In this document: positions 25,782-35,423 of the stretch, in pieces
Layout of the letters: each line of letters starts with the position of its first letter
Numbering within the stretch: the first letter of the stretch is position 1
Assembly (NCBI RefSeq): GCF_022346885.1
Contig: NZ_JAKRNK010000002.1
Coordinates: 620,001 to 684,000 of the forward strand
Direction: 5' to 3'
DNA from: Paenibacillus sp. ACRRX
GTDB taxonomy: Bacteria; Bacillota; Bacilli; Paenibacillales; Paenibacillaceae
Length of the DNA: 64,000 bases
Notes under the pieces: generated by a model
Told to the model about the DNA's origin: nothing
What the model saw: only the letters and a program-made list of their open reading frames with translations
Database searches by the model: none
Position numbers and translations under genes: made by a program

Positions 25782-27074
25782 TCATACCTCCTCTCGATTG
25801 CGCAGAACATATATCGTATCGAGGTGGAACGTCGATGCCGCTGTCTGAATCTGGTCTGCTGTCGTGTGTATTAACTGTTCGATCAAGCTGCTTGTAGTTC
25901 GTTCTTTGCCGGACAAAACACGGTTAAAATCAAAGCCGATCATTTCAAATGCGGAGTCGTCAATTTCACGAAGCTGGTTAGCCAGCATGGCCTTTGTCTG
26001 ATCCAACTCCAAAGCTTCAATCTGCCCTTGCTGCATCGCATCCAATTGCTGCTTAATAATTGCAGTAGCCTTCTCAATCAGATCAAACTCCACACCAGAT
26101 TGGATGGCGCAAATGCCTTTATGACCGTCATACCGAGCAGAGGCATAATATGCCAAACTGTTTTTCTCGCGGACATTAATAAACAATTTAGAGTGTGGAT
26201 AACCGCCCAGTACACCATTATATAACAATGCAGCGGGGTACGAATCGTCATGGTACGTGATCGTAGAGCGCAGCCCCATGTTTAACTTTCCTTGTGTGAC
26301 GTCAAGTCGATCAATGACTTGCTGCGCTTCGCCTATGCGAGGGACGGGCACTGTTCTTGCATATTTTGGGGCTATCTCTTGACGACTGACATGAAAATGC
26401 TCACTCACACATTGTTCAATCTCATTCAAATTAGTGTCACCTATGACGTACACATCAATACAAGCTTGATCAAGCCACCATTTATATCGCTCGTGCAATT
26501 GTTCTGCTTCAAGCGGAGGCAACTCAGACCGGTTACCAAGGGGATGAAGTCGGTACGGCTCATCCTTACACATTTCTTCCAAGCATCGTTCCTGCGCATA
26601 ACGTATTTTATCATTAACGATAGCCTCGAGGCGCTTTCGCACCGTTTCCTTTTCTTCCTGCACATATTTCGAACGAAAAATGCCGTTTTCCAATGCTGGA
26701 GATGTAATTACATCGCCTAGGAATTGAAACCCTCGTTTTAACAGGGGATCCTTCGTTTGAACAAAAGCATCATTAATGATATCCATACGAAATTGAATGA
26801 TCTGATAATCGCCCCGTTTGTAAACATCAAAACCAAAACCAGCACCATACAACTCATCCAATCGTTCTCTAAATTGGATTGTCTCAGGCAGCTCCGCAGT
26901 TCCACGTCGTAACACAAATGGCGTCAAAGCCACAGGTGTAACCGTCTCTTCCCGAAGCGGAATTCCAATATATACAGCAATTGCAAACGTCTTAAATCGT
27001 GTCGTAGGCATTACATGCAATCGTATGCCATTAACAGCACCTCTCTCAAAAGCAGGTGTCCGAGTTGTCATCAT
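25782..27074 (-). CDS. ymfF: M16-family peptidase-like protein YmfF (no zinc motif)
   Basis: The sequence has an M16 fold (LHVMPTTRFKTFAIAVYIGIPL, LDELYGAGFGFDVYKRGDYQ, ENSLAYYASARYDGHKG) but at the expected HxxEH position reads PFVLRRGTAELP, so the zinc ligands are missing. It is best seen as the non-catalytic partner of YmfH. Start is ATG at 27074, 8 nt after AAGGAG, giving 430 aa; the longer frame has no support. A sleB-like gene lies upstream, separated by a terminator. Confidence 0.9.
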   Translation of the reverse strand: MMTTRTPAFERGAVNGIRLHVMPTTRFKTFAIAVYIGIPLREETVTPVALTPFVLRRGTAELPETIQFRERLDELYGAGFGFDVYKRGDYQIIQFRMDIINDAFVQTKDPLLKRGFQFLGDVITSPALENGIFRSKYVQEEKETVRKRLEAIVNDKIRYAQERCLEEMCKDEPYRLHPLGNRSELPPLEAEQLHERYKWWLDQACIDVYVIGDTNLNEIEQCVSEHFHVSRQEIAPKYARTVPVPRIGEAQQVIDRLDVTQGKLNMGLRSTITYHDDSYPAALLYNGVLGGYPHSKLFINVREKNSLAYYASARYDGHKGICAIQSGVEFDLIEKATAIIKQQLDAMQQGQIEALELDQTKAMLANQLREIDDSAFEMIGFDFNRVLSGKERTTSSLIEQLIHTTADQIQTAASTFHLDTIYVLRNREEV

Positions 27075-27200
27075 AGCAGGCTCTCCTTTTCCCGCATCAA
27101 GCAGACTACGGTTGATCATATCTTATATTCGATATATATGCAGCTATAGAGCATTGCTATCTCTTTAGCCTGCATAAACGTTATGGGCAGTCTTGAATAC

Positions 27201-27234
27201 AAAACGAAGAAGCAGATGGTTCTGCCATCGCTTC
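27201..27234 (-). terminator. sleB-like gene terminator
   Basis: GAAGC-GATGG pairs with CCATC-GCTTC around a TTCTG loop with one bulged A. On the minus strand it is followed by TTCGTTTTG. It lies about 20 nt after the stop. Confidence 0.7.
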
Positions 27235-27254
27235 TCCCGCTTTCTGCACATACA

Positions 27255-28013
27255 TTACATACAGAATATGTGCTTGCCTATTGTTTTTACCTGAGGTCTA
27301 GACCAAATCCACTTGGAAGTAGCGGTGACGGGATTAAAATAATACAAACAACCTCCCGAAGGGTCCCAGCCGTTTATCGCATCCTGAACGGCTTGGCGTG
27401 CTCTTTCATTAGGTGTTAACCATATCTGACCATCCGCAACAGCAGTAAAGGCTCTCGGTTGAAAAATGACGCCAGAGACTGAATTTGGAAAGCTTGGCGA
27501 CTTCACACGATTCAATATGACTGCAGCTACAGCCACTTGCCCTTCATACGGCTCACCCCTAGCCTCTCCGTACACAGCGTTTGCCATTAGCTTCAGGTCA
27601 TTCTCGGAGTAACCCATGTTGTTTGAGTTGCTAACGTTAGAATCCGATGGTTTTGAGCTTGGCGGTTTACTTCCTCCTGATGACGAAGAGGACGGCTTCC
27701 AGTTTTTCGTGGCTTTGACCAGCTTATCCTTAGTCTTAGCACCCACGATTCCATCCACTTTAATACCAAATTCGGACTGGAACCATTTGACCGACTTCTG
27801 TGTAGCCGTCCCGTATACGCCATCTATTTTTCCATAATAATAACCAAGAAATTTGAGACGTCCTTGAAGCTCGTTAACATCCTGGCCTTTAGAGCCGTAT
27901 TTCAACGTGGCGCTGCTGAACGTAGCAACCGTATCGGATACGTGCTTCAATTGATATGCGCCAAACAGAACGAGCACGATGCAAGCTGTAATCCAAATCA
28001 TCCGTTTTCTCAT
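27255..28013 (-). CDS. sleB: SleB-type spore cortex-lytic hydrolase
   Basis: SleB-type lytic transglycosylases degrade spore cortex peptidoglycan during germination. The protein has an N-terminal hydrophobic signal (MIWITACIVLVLFGAY), a peptidoglycan-binding domain (SKGQDVNELQGRLKFLGYYYGKIDGVYGTATQKSV in parts), a Ser/Pro linker, and the Hydrolase_2 domain with ANAVYGEARGEPYEGQVAVAAVILNRV including the catalytic Glu. At 252 aa it is shorter than typical SleB because of a short linker. There is no ypeB next to it, so it may be one of several paralogues. A sigma-G-like promoter lies upstream, fitting forespore expression. Confidence 0.85.
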   Translation of the reverse strand: MRKRMIWITACIVLVLFGAYQLKHVSDTVATFSSATLKYGSKGQDVNELQGRLKFLGYYYGKIDGVYGTATQKSVKWFQSEFGIKVDGIVGAKTKDKLVKATKNWKPSSSSSGGSKPPSSKPSDSNVSNSNNMGYSENDLKLMANAVYGEARGEPYEGQVAVAAVILNRVKSPSFPNSVSGVIFQPRAFTAVADGQIWLTPNERARQAVQDAINGWDPSGGCLYYFNPVTATSKWIWSRPQVKTIGKHIFCM

Positions 28014-28060
28014 ATCTAATGTCTACCTCTCTCTTGATGTATTGACAGGATTGGCAACAT

Positions 28061-28090
28061 TATTATGAGAAAATGGTAATCGTTCTATAC
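28061..28090 (-). promoter_or_regulatory. Sigma-G-like promoter of the sleB-like gene
   Basis: Minus-strand GTATA (28086-28090), 18-nt spacer, CATAATA (28061-28067) fits the sigma-G consensus gHATR-N17-18-CATnHTA. It lies about 50 nt before the ATG and right after the spoIIIE/ftsK stop. Confidence 0.6.
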
Positions 28091-28099
28091 ATGAATTCC

Positions 28100-30871
28100 T
28101 TAAGAGGATATCTTCGCCTGCTGGTATTGCTCCAATGTCACAAGCACTTCACGTGGACGACTACCGTCCGGAGGACCGATAATGCCTTGCATTTGCATAA
28201 ATTCAATTAGCCGGCTCGCACGGTTATAACCGACTCTCAGTCTACGCTGCAATAACGAAGCCGAAGCTTGCTGCCCTTCTAGCACAATCTGAACAGCTTG
28301 TTCATACAAATCATCGACTGGTTCATCAGCAGCCATACCATTTTCATCTACTTCAGGTACAAGTCCCTCATCGTAATTAGCTGCAGCTTGATCGCTGCAG
28401 TAGGACACAACAGCTTCCACTTCCTCATCGGATAAAAATGCTCCCTGCACACGAATTGGCTTGGAAGAGCCCATCGGCAAGTACAGCATGTCTCCGCGGC
28501 CTAACAGTTTCTCAGCCCCAGCCATATCTAATATCGTTCGGGAATCGACTTGTGACGATACTCCAAAAGCAATTCGAGATGGGATATTGGCTTTAATTAC
28601 ACCTGTAATGACATCAACGGATGGGCGCTGCGTTGCAATGATAAGATGGATACCAGCCGCACGCGCCATCTGTGCCAAACGGCATATTGCATCCTCTACA
28701 TCGTTGGCTGCTACCATCATTAAATCAGCCAATTCATCAACGATAACAACAATATAAGGCAACACTTTATCCTTATCTGCTTCAACATGCTTATTATATC
28801 CTTCTATATTACGTGTGCCTGACTTAGAGAACAGTTCATACCGCTTCTCCATCTCAACAACAATCTTCTTGAGTGCAAGCGATGCTCGCTTAGGGTCTGT
28901 TACAACAGGAGCCAGCAAATGCGGGATACCGTTATACACGTTAAGCTCCACCATTTTCGGGTCCACCATTAGAAACTTCACTTCATCTGGCTTCGCCTTA
29001 TATAAAATGCTAGTGATAATCCCGTTTATACAGACAGACTTACCTGAGCCTGTTGCTCCTGCAACGAGTAAATGGGGCATTCTTGCCAAGTTGCCAATGA
29101 TCGGTGTGCCGGCGATATCTCTACCTAGCGAGATCGTTATCCTCGAAGCAGCATCCACAAAGGTTGGCGTTTCCATCACTTCGCGCATCGTAACTATCGA
29201 TACATCATTGTTAGGCACTTCGATACCTATAGCCGACTTACCTGGTATTGGCGCTTCCATACGAATATCTTTGGCAGCGAGTGCCAGCGCAATATCATCC
29301 GTCAAACTAACGATACGGCTCACTTTCACCCCAATATCAGGTTGAATCTCATAACGTGTTACTGCTGGGCCACGAACGACTTGCAGCACCTTTGCTCTTA
29401 CTCCGAAGCTTTCGAGCGTTGCTTCAAGCTTACGTGCAGTTTGCATAAAATCAGCCTGATCACCGCCTTTGCCACTGCCTTGCGGCTTGGACAACAATTG
29501 AAAGCTTGGCAGCTTATAGGGCTTCACAGGAGGCTTGGGTGGCTCAACAGGAGTTGACTCCACTTGATCTGTCCCCTCAGTCTCTAAGCTTAAGCCTTCT
29601 TGTTGATCCACGGCTGACGAAATGTTATTGTCAAGTCCCATACCTTCCAATTCCTCTTCCAGCACGACTGGAATATCACCAAGAGCTTGTGCATGGGGGT
29701 TTGGTATTATGGGTTGTGCAGACCAATCATCATCAATGTCATCCTGTCCAGGTATCGTATGATCCTGCTGGTCCCATGACGATTGATGCGCTTCGGCAGT
29801 AAAATCATGGAACACAGGCCCTTCATGCTGCGCATCAGATATCGCTGACGTAAGATGAGCCCCACCAGCAGCCAAAGCTGCAGATCGTCTGGCATTAACA
29901 TTAGTAGCCGTTGGATTGGATACACTTGCTGTTGGTCCCTGCTCCTCATGGAATTCATGCCAATCAGCATCTTGACTATCGTCGCGTCTGCGCCTTCTGC
30001 TTGGCTTCGCCTCTGGCGCTTCCCAATCATCATTTGCATCTTCCATATCTTGACCGCGCTCCAGTGTTCGTTTCATATTAAACAATTGGAAAAAGACAGG
30101 TGTCTTATAACCTTTCTTAGGCGGTCCATATTCATCATCATCCTCAGAGAAGTCAGGAATCGGTTCACGTTCAGACTTTCTAGCGGGTCGCGTCCCTTCC
30201 TCCAGTCGACGTTCATTCAAACGTGCCTTACGTTTCTTCATAAAGGCGGAATAAATTTTCTTCATTTGAGTTTGAATGAGTCGAACCAATTCCACATACG
30301 ATAATTGGGTTGACAACATAAAACCAATAAATAAAAGTACAATAGTTACTAACTTCGTGCCAAGTGATCCGAAGAGCGCATACAGGAAGCAATACGCCAA
30401 CAGACCTATGTATCCACCGCTAATATTTTTGTGCAGCATATCACTGACTGTGCCTGTATGAACAGGCTTCCACAACTCGGCAAGCATGTCCTTGTTAACT
30501 TCGCTAAATATTTTGCCTGCACTTAGCTCCCCTTGCATTACTGGTGTATGGCGCACGATGACTTCATTAGCCGCTGCTATGGTGCTGATTAAAGTAAGCG
30601 CAACAAGAATACACGCGATGCCTGAGATGCGAGGATTCCAGCTTAACTGCCAATTGCGCCTGATCATCACGCTAAGACCTGAATAGATCAAGGTTAAAGG
30701 TATGAAAAAATAAAATTTACCAAGCATAAAACCAAACAGCATGGACAACACACGTCCAAAGGGTCCTACGCCAGACAATGCGAGAATAGAGCTTGTAATA
30801 AGCAAAATGCCGTATATTTCATATTTGAGATTCTTGCTAAACGACTGCTTCTTGCGTTTTCTTCGGGCCAA
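28100..30871 (-). CDS. spoIIIE: DNA translocase SpoIIIE/FtsK
   Basis: This is a septal DNA pump that moves chromosomes during division and into the forespore. Four or so membrane helices span residues ~17-185. A long, low-complexity acidic linker follows (~215-450). The motor has Walker A GATGSGKS (605-612), Walker [12 protein letters not shown] (about 708-717), and the [21 protein letters not shown] [16 protein letters not shown]. The C-terminal gamma winged helix at ~853-917 reads DNA polarity. At 923 aa it is longer than B. subtilis SpoIIIE, mostly in the linker. Start is TTG, 8 nt after GGAGGT. Its promoter overlaps a LexA-box-like palindrome. Confidence 0.95.
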   Translation of the reverse strand: MARRKRKKQSFSKNLKYEIYGILLITSSILALSGVGPFGRVLSMLFGFMLGKFYFFIPLTLIYSGLSVMIRRNWQLSWNPRISGIACILVALTLISTIAAANEVIVRHTPVMQGELSAGKIFSEVNKDMLAELWKPVHTGTVSDMLHKNISGGYIGLLAYCFLYALFGSLGTKLVTIVLLFIGFMLSTQLSYVELVRLIQTQMKKIYSAFMKKRKARLNERRLEEGTRPARKSEREPIPDFSEDDDEYGPPKKGYKTPVFFQLFNMKRTLERGQDMEDANDDWEAPEAKPSRRRRRDDSQDADWHEFHEEQGPTASVSNPTATNVNARRSAALAAGGAHLTSAISDAQHEGPVFHDFTAEAHQSSWDQQDHTIPGQDDIDDDWSAQPIIPNPHAQALGDIPVVLEEELEGMGLDNNISSAVDQQEGLSLETEGTDQVESTPVEPPKPPVKPYKLPSFQLLSKPQGSGKGGDQADFMQTARKLEATLESFGVRAKVLQVVRGPAVTRYEIQPDIGVKVSRIVSLTDDIALALAAKDIRMEAPIPGKSAIGIEVPNNDVSIVTMREVMETPTFVDAASRITISLGRDIAGTPIIGNLARMPHLLVAGATGSGKSVCINGIITSILYKAKPDEVKFLMVDPKMVELNVYNGIPHLLAPVVTDPKRASLALKKIVVEMEKRYELFSKSGTRNIEGYNKHVEADKDKVLPYIVVIVDELADLMMVAANDVEDAICRLAQMARAAGIHLIIATQRPSVDVITGVIKANIPSRIAFGVSSQVDSRTILDMAGAEKLLGRGDMLYLPMGSSKPIRVQGAFLSDEEVEAVVSYCSDQAAANYDEGLVPEVDENGMAADEPVDDLYEQAVQIVLEGQQASASLLQRRLRVGYNRASRLIEFMQMQGIIGPPDGSRPREVLVTLEQYQQAKISS

Positions 30872-30892
30872 ATGTTGCCACCTCCAACGGAC

Positions 30893-30916
30893 ATTATATC
30901 ACAGAACAGCCGTTCT
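30893..30916 (-). promoter_or_regulatory. spoIIIE/ftsK promoter with LexA-box-like palindrome
   Basis: An extended -10, TGATATAAT (TATAAT at 30893-30898), lies 20-25 nt before the TTG start. Just upstream, at 30903-30916, is AGAACAGCCGTTCT, which contains GAACn4GTTC, the core of the Bacillus LexA box. The site would lie between -10 and -35, an ideal repressor position. The -35 itself is poor. Confidence 0.5.
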
Positions 30917-30959
30917 TCCTATGTGCCGTTAGCGCTGTCATTGCAGCATTCCGCACAAA

Positions 30960-30984
30960 GAACCGTACATGATCTGTACGGTTC
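30960..30984 (-). terminator. tepA-ylzJ terminator
   Basis: Perfect 10-bp stem GAACCGTACA (30960-30969) with TGTACGGTTC (30975-30984), loop TGATC, followed on the minus strand by TTTG. It separates ylzJ from spoIIIE/ftsK. Confidence 0.75.
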
Positions 30985-31049
30985 CATCCTATGCATTATG
31001 TCAGTCCCCGACAATTTCTGTAGACTAACCACGCAGGGTGTCGTTTTCA

Positions 31050-31265
31050 CTATGAGAAGCGAATAATATGTCCGGGTTGCAAAGCAGCTTCTAAGTAGTC
31101 GCTAATTGTCGTACCTTGAAGCAAGCGCTCTATTCTCACCTCATGCATAGAGATCCGTTCAACCAAGAGCATCCTGCCCTGCCAGCTCATTTCCTCAAAT
31201 ACTGGTTTATGACTGTCCATTCCCTGCGTCACCACTTCAAGCGGCATTATTGTATACATCGTCAT
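31050..31265 (-). CDS. ylzJ: YlzJ-like small protein
   Basis: This is a small conserved protein located after tepA in sporeformers. It starts MTMYTIMPLEVV, and the C-terminal half (RLLQGTTISDYLEAALQPGHIIRF in parts) matches the YlzJ family. At 71 aa it is full length. Its ATG comes 2 nt after the tepA stop, so it is translated together with tepA. Function is unknown. Confidence 0.85.
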   Translation of the reverse strand: MTMYTIMPLEVVTQGMDSHKPVFEEMSWQGRMLLVERISMHEVRIERLLQGTTISDYLEAALQPGHIIRFS

Positions 31266-31267
31266 GA

Positions 31268-32221
31268 TTAGTTCCCTCGTCCTGGAGGGTTCGTTTGTTG
31301 CGATATCGATGACTGAGAATGTTCTGTATACATCGGTGCTGTAGGTTGCTGCCCCTCTGCTAAGTTATTTTGTATATTTCCGTTTTCGACGAGGCCTTTT
31401 TTATTCACAATACCATCCGTGGTCCCTGTAGCCCGCTTCACTTCAATAAGACGATTTAGATGCTGTAAAGCAGTCTGAATACCGCCAATCTCATCTATCA
31501 GTCCTACACGCACTGCGTCTGTGCCGATCACGGTTGTACCTATATCTCTTGTCAGCTCACCAGTCTTAAACATTAGTTCTTTAAAGGCAACATCTGTGAT
31601 ATTTGAATGACTTACAACAAACCTAACAACCCGCTCCTGCATTTTATCCAAATATTCAAAAGTCTGAGGCACACCGATAACTAATCCAGTAAGTCGAATC
31701 GGATGGATCGTCATCGTTGCTGTTTCTGCAATAATCGAGACGTTGGATGCTACCGCTATAGGCACACCTATGCTATGTCCTCCGCCCAACACCAATGTGA
31801 CCGTAGGTTTAGACAATGAGGAAATCATTTCAGCAATCGCCAACCCAGCCTCCACATCTCCTCCAACCGTATTAAGAATAACAAGAACGCCTTCAATCTT
31901 CGAATTCTGCTCTGCAGCGACTAATTGTGGAATGATATGTTCGTATTTTGTTGTTTTATTCTGCGGAGGTAAAATAATATGCCCCTCCACCTGCCCAATA
32001 ATATTAAGGCAATAAATATTGGATTCCCCAGGACTAGGTATAGATGCAGTACCTAGCTGCTGTATGTTCTGTACAGTTGGGGGTGCTTTATCACCGATCG
32101 GCTCTTGCGGAAAAGCAGGCACCTGGGGCGGTTGATCATTCGTAATCCAATTTGAATTAGGCACCTTATTCCTATTAAATTGGGGAGTTCCCTGATCCGA
32201 CTGTATTTCGTTTTGTGACAC
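31268..32221 (-). CDS. tepA: ClpP-family serine protease TepA (YmfB)
   Basis: This belongs to the ClpP/crotonase-like serine protease group; in B. subtilis TepA degrades small acid-soluble spore proteins or helps protein export, depending on the report. The Ser nucleophile is in GGGHSIGVP and the His in [11 protein letters not shown], with an upstream [19 protein letters not shown] oxyanion segment. The ~70-residue N-terminal part is a Pro/Gln-rich tail, and the C-terminal ~50 residues are also low-complexity, making it 317 aa. Start is GTG, 6 nt after GGAGGG. It is followed at once by ylzJ and lies between rnjB and spoIIIE, as in B. subtilis. Confidence 0.92.
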   Translation of the reverse strand: MSQNEIQSDQGTPQFNRNKVPNSNWITNDQPPQVPAFPQEPIGDKAPPTVQNIQQLGTASIPSPGESNIYCLNIIGQVEGHIILPPQNKTTKYEHIIPQLVAAEQNSKIEGVLVILNTVGGDVEAGLAIAEMISSLSKPTVTLVLGGGHSIGVPIAVASNVSIIAETATMTIHPIRLTGLVIGVPQTFEYLDKMQERVVRFVVSHSNITDVAFKELMFKTGELTRDIGTTVIGTDAVRVGLIDEIGGIQTALQHLNRLIEVKRATGTTDGIVNKKGLVENGNIQNNLAEGQQPTAPMYTEHSQSSISQQTNPPGRGN

Positions 32222-32289
32222 ATCGTTCCCTCCATTCTATACCGATGCTGTCATAGGTTGCTCTATCCGGTATAGACTTATTCGGAAAC

Positions 32290-32342
32290 CAAAAAAGCTC
32301 TTGGCAGTATCCCTGCGGTAAAGGGATATCACCAAGAGCTCT
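32290..32342 (-). terminator. rnjB terminator
   Basis: AGCTCTTGG (32296-32304) pairs with CCAAGAGCT (32332-32340), with an inner TATCCC/GGGATA stem. On the minus strand it is followed by TTTTTTGG. Confidence 0.9.
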
Positions 32343-32396
32343 AGACATGCAGTGACTTGAGTGCGACCAAAGGTCACACTACTGGTATTAATAACA

Positions 32397-34073
32397 TTAA
32401 ACTTCCATTATTATCGGCAGAATCATTGGGCGACGTCGAGTCTGCTCATACAAGAAACGACCGAGCGCATCCTTGACGTGAGTCTTCAATGACGCCCATT
32501 CGTTGACGTTCTCACTCATTAAGCGCTGAAGAGTCGACGTAACGATTCGGTTCGCCTCATCAAGCAGACCTTCTGACTCGCGTACATAAACGAATCCGCG
32601 AGAGATGATGTCTGGCCCCGACAGAATCGTGCCATCCTGCTTGCTCAAAGTGACCACGACTACCAAGATGCCATCTTGCGACAACAGCTTGCGGTCGCGT
32701 AGCACAATATTACCCACATCTCCTACACCAAGTCCGTCAATGAGTACATATCCGGATGGAACCTTGGATCCGCGGCGTGCAACGCCATTCTGAATCTCTA
32801 CCGTGTCACCGATATCTGTGATAAAGATGTTCTCACGCTCAATACCGACAGCTTCCGCCAATTGCGCGTGATGACGAAGCATACGATACTCACCGTGGAT
32901 AGGAATGAAATACTTCGGCTGCATCAGATTCAGCATAAGCTTTAATTCTTCTTGACTACCGTGACCTGATACATGGACACCTGTAGAAGATCCGCCATAG
33001 ATAACGTTAGCCCCTAGGCGATACAATTCATCAACAGTTCGTCCAACATATTTCTCGTTACCTGGGATAGGTGTAGCAGCGATTACGACGGTATCGCCTG
33101 GTAAAATATCAACTTTACGGTGCGTAGAGCGAGCCATACGAGTCAATGCTGACATCGGTTCGCCTTGACTTCCAGTTGACAAAATAACAACACGATCAGC
33201 AGCCATCTTGTTAACTTCTTCTGGCTCGATCAACATCCCATCTGGAATGTTAAGGTATCCGAGTTCCGAAGCGATAGTGACGACGTTCACCATGCTTCTA
33301 CCTACTACGGTTAACTTGCGATTAGTGGCATGTGCTGCTTCAATAACTTGCTGCACACGATGAATATTGGAAGCGAATGTAGCTACTACTACTCGCTGTT
33401 GAGACTTTCTAAAGATCTCTTCCAGTTTCACTCCTACACTGCTCTCGGAGGGAGTAAAGCCTGGACGTTCTGCATTAGTACTGTCAGACAGTAATGCCAA
33501 CACCCCGCGCTTGCCAATCTCGGCCATTCGGTTAAGATCTGCATACTGCGCGTTCACAGGTGTATGGTCAAACTTAAAGTCCCCCGTATGTACGACTGCA
33601 CCTTCAGGTGTGTCCAGACATACGCCGACCGAATCTGGAATCGAGTGATTTGTCTTAAAGAAGCTCGCTGTGATCGTTCCAAGCGGCACTTCCGAATCAG
33701 CTGTTATCAAGATACGCTTTGTGTCACCAAGCAAATTCGCTTCACGCAGCTTGCTTTCGATCAAGCCGAGTGTCAAACGTGTGCCGTAAACCGGAACGTT
33801 CAAATGACGTAATACATACGGCAAACCACCTATATGGTCTTCATGTCCGTGCGTAATGATAATTCCTCTAACTTTGTCACGATTCTCAGTCAAGTATGAT
33901 ATATCAGGTATGACGATATCGATTCCAAGCATATCCTCTTCAGGAAACTTTAATCCGGCATCAATTACTACGATATCGTTACCGTACTGAACGACGTACA
34001 TGTTTTTTCCGATTTCACCTACGCCGCCCAAAGCAAAAATAGACAATTTATCTGTATTGGTCTTCTTCGACAA
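32397..34073 (-). CDS. rnjB: Ribonuclease J (rnjB position)
   Basis: RNase J is a beta-CASP metallo-beta-lactamase with 5'-3' exo- and endoribonuclease activity. The HxHxDH motif is HGHEDH at residues 75-80, followed by HSIPDSVG, HTGDFKFD, the SGHGSQEELKLML Motif C and the C-terminal RRRPMILPIIMEV. Length 558 aa is normal. The position next to dapA and tepA corresponds to B. subtilis rnjB, and SGHGSQEELKLMLN matches that paralogue. But B. subtilis J2 has a degenerate HGHEDA, whereas here all metal ligands are present. Start is TTG, 12 nt after AGGAGG, an unusually long spacing; an ATT two codons earlier has better spacing. Confidence 0.92.
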   Translation of the reverse strand: MSKKTNTDKLSIFALGGVGEIGKNMYVVQYGNDIVVIDAGLKFPEEDMLGIDIVIPDISYLTENRDKVRGIIITHGHEDHIGGLPYVLRHLNVPVYGTRLTLGLIESKLREANLLGDTKRILITADSEVPLGTITASFFKTNHSIPDSVGVCLDTPEGAVVHTGDFKFDHTPVNAQYADLNRMAEIGKRGVLALLSDSTNAERPGFTPSESSVGVKLEEIFRKSQQRVVVATFASNIHRVQQVIEAAHATNRKLTVVGRSMVNVVTIASELGYLNIPDGMLIEPEEVNKMAADRVVILSTGSQGEPMSALTRMARSTHRKVDILPGDTVVIAATPIPGNEKYVGRTVDELYRLGANVIYGGSSTGVHVSGHGSQEELKLMLNLMQPKYFIPIHGEYRMLRHHAQLAEAVGIERENIFITDIGDTVEIQNGVARRGSKVPSGYVLIDGLGVGDVGNIVLRDRKLLSQDGILVVVVTLSKQDGTILSGPDIISRGFVYVRESEGLLDEANRIVTSTLQRLMSENVNEWASLKTHVKDALGRFLYEQTRRRPMILPIIMEV

Positions 34074-34167
34074 TGTAATCTTAAACCTCCTATATATTCA
34101 GTTGGCCGTCGCACCAACGAACACTCTTTGTTATGAAAAATATACCGCACCCAGTCACTTGATAATC

Positions 34168-34197
34168 ATTATACATGAACGTTAGGAAAAAACACAA
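34168..34197 (-). promoter_or_regulatory. Sigma-A promoter of rnjB
   Basis: Minus-strand TTGTGT (34192-34197), 18-nt spacer, TATAAT (34168-34173), about 95 nt before the TTG. The remainder of the 390-nt dapA-rnjB gap, apart from the dapA terminator, holds no ORF. Confidence 0.65.
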
Positions 34198-34356
34198 GTC
34201 AGCGTTTTGATACGAATATCTTCCCCTGAAAATGAAAAAGAGATGCTGATATCAGCTAATTCGGATAAACTTCTTATCATTTCACTCATAAAAATAGCTA
34301 AAATGACCGATTGGATGGCTGGTTAGACATCATAAGCGATCCTAGAATGTTCTCAT

Positions 34357-34382
34357 AAAAAGAAGCGGCCTTAGGCCGCTCC
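34357..34382 (-). terminator. dapA terminator
   Basis: AGCGGCC/GGCCGCT stem with a short loop (TTA), followed on the minus strand by TCTTTTT. It ends the dpaA-to-dapA gene cluster. Confidence 0.85.
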
Positions 34383-34464
34383 TCTTACGTATCCATAATT
34401 AACAAGCAGTAAATAAGTATTATTGATAACTTAAATGATAATAAAATTCTCGAAAATTAGGAGC

Positions 34465-35358
34465 TTAAAGTTCGACTGATTTCTGAACCAGTTGTCGAAT
34501 AAAAGCCTGCTCATCAATCGAAGCCGGTACGAGAGGAAGCCGTACACTGCCCACCTCGTACCCTATTAGCTGTAGAGCATACTTGACTGCCACAGGGTTC
34601 GGCACGGGATGCGGCGCTTCGAAAAGCCCCTTAAAAACAGGATGAAGCTGATGATTAAGGTCCACTGCCTCTTGCACATGACCAGCCACATATGATTCTA
34701 TCATCTGCTTCATTTGAGCACCTACAAGATGAGCTGCTACGCTCACGATACCATAGCCGCCTACACTTAAACATGGCAAGGTAGCAGCATCATCTCCGCT
34801 GTACACACGGAATGAAGCGGGCGCTCCCGCAGCGATTAATGACATCTGTTCAATAGAAACACATTCCTTTGTGGCAACGATATTCGATACGTCTCGTGCC
34901 AATCGAAGTGTTGTATCTACACTGATGCTTGCACCTGTCCGCCCCGGTACATTGTACAACATAACAGGAAGTCGAGTAGACTCTGCAATAGCTTTAAAAT
35001 GCTGGTACATGCCTTCCTGATTTGGCTTATTGTAGTATGGAACAACAAGCAGCACCCCGTCTACCCCTGACATTTCAGCAATACGCGTCAGATGGATGGA
35101 ATGTGCTGTATTGTTGCTGCCTGTTCCTGCAATAATACGTGCTCGACCGCGAGCCTTCTCTACAGCAAAGCGGAACATGGCCTCTTTCTCTTCATCCGAT
35201 AACGTAGGTGATTCGCCAGTTGTCCCACAAATGACAAGACTATCATTTCGTTGAACGTCAATTAAGTAATCGATTAATTGTTCTGCTTGCTGCCAATTAA
35301 TTGTCAGGTCCTCATGAAACGGCGTAACCATCGCCGTAATTAATCTTCCGAATTCCAT
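34465..35358 (-). CDS. dapA: 4-hydroxy-tetrahydrodipicolinate synthase
   Basis: DapA condenses aspartate semialdehyde with pyruvate, the first step of the diaminopimelate/lysine branch and the source for dipicolinate. Motifs: CGTTGESPTLSDEE, the Tyr in LLVVPYYNKPNQEG, LYNVPGRTG, and the Schiff-base Lys in ATKEC. At 297 aa it is normal. Start is ATG at 35358, 8 nt after GAGGAG; the longer frame is unsupported. It lies after dapG, last gene before a terminator. Confidence 0.95.
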   Translation of the reverse strand: MEFGRLITAMVTPFHEDLTINWQQAEQLIDYLIDVQRNDSLVICGTTGESPTLSDEEKEAMFRFAVEKARGRARIIAGTGSNNTAHSIHLTRIAEMSGVDGVLLVVPYYNKPNQEGMYQHFKAIAESTRLPVMLYNVPGRTGASISVDTTLRLARDVSNIVATKECVSIEQMSLIAAGAPASFRVYSGDDAATLPCLSVGGYGIVSVAAHLVGAQMKQMIESYVAGHVQEAVDLNHQLHPVFKGLFEAPHPVPNPVAVKYALQLIGYEVGSVRLPLVPASIDEQAFIRQLVQKSVEL

Positions 35359-35423
35359 TAGTGGACTCCTCTCTTGCGCATTCATTCTGCAAGCCAAGAA
35401 AACCAATTACACAACAAATGACT

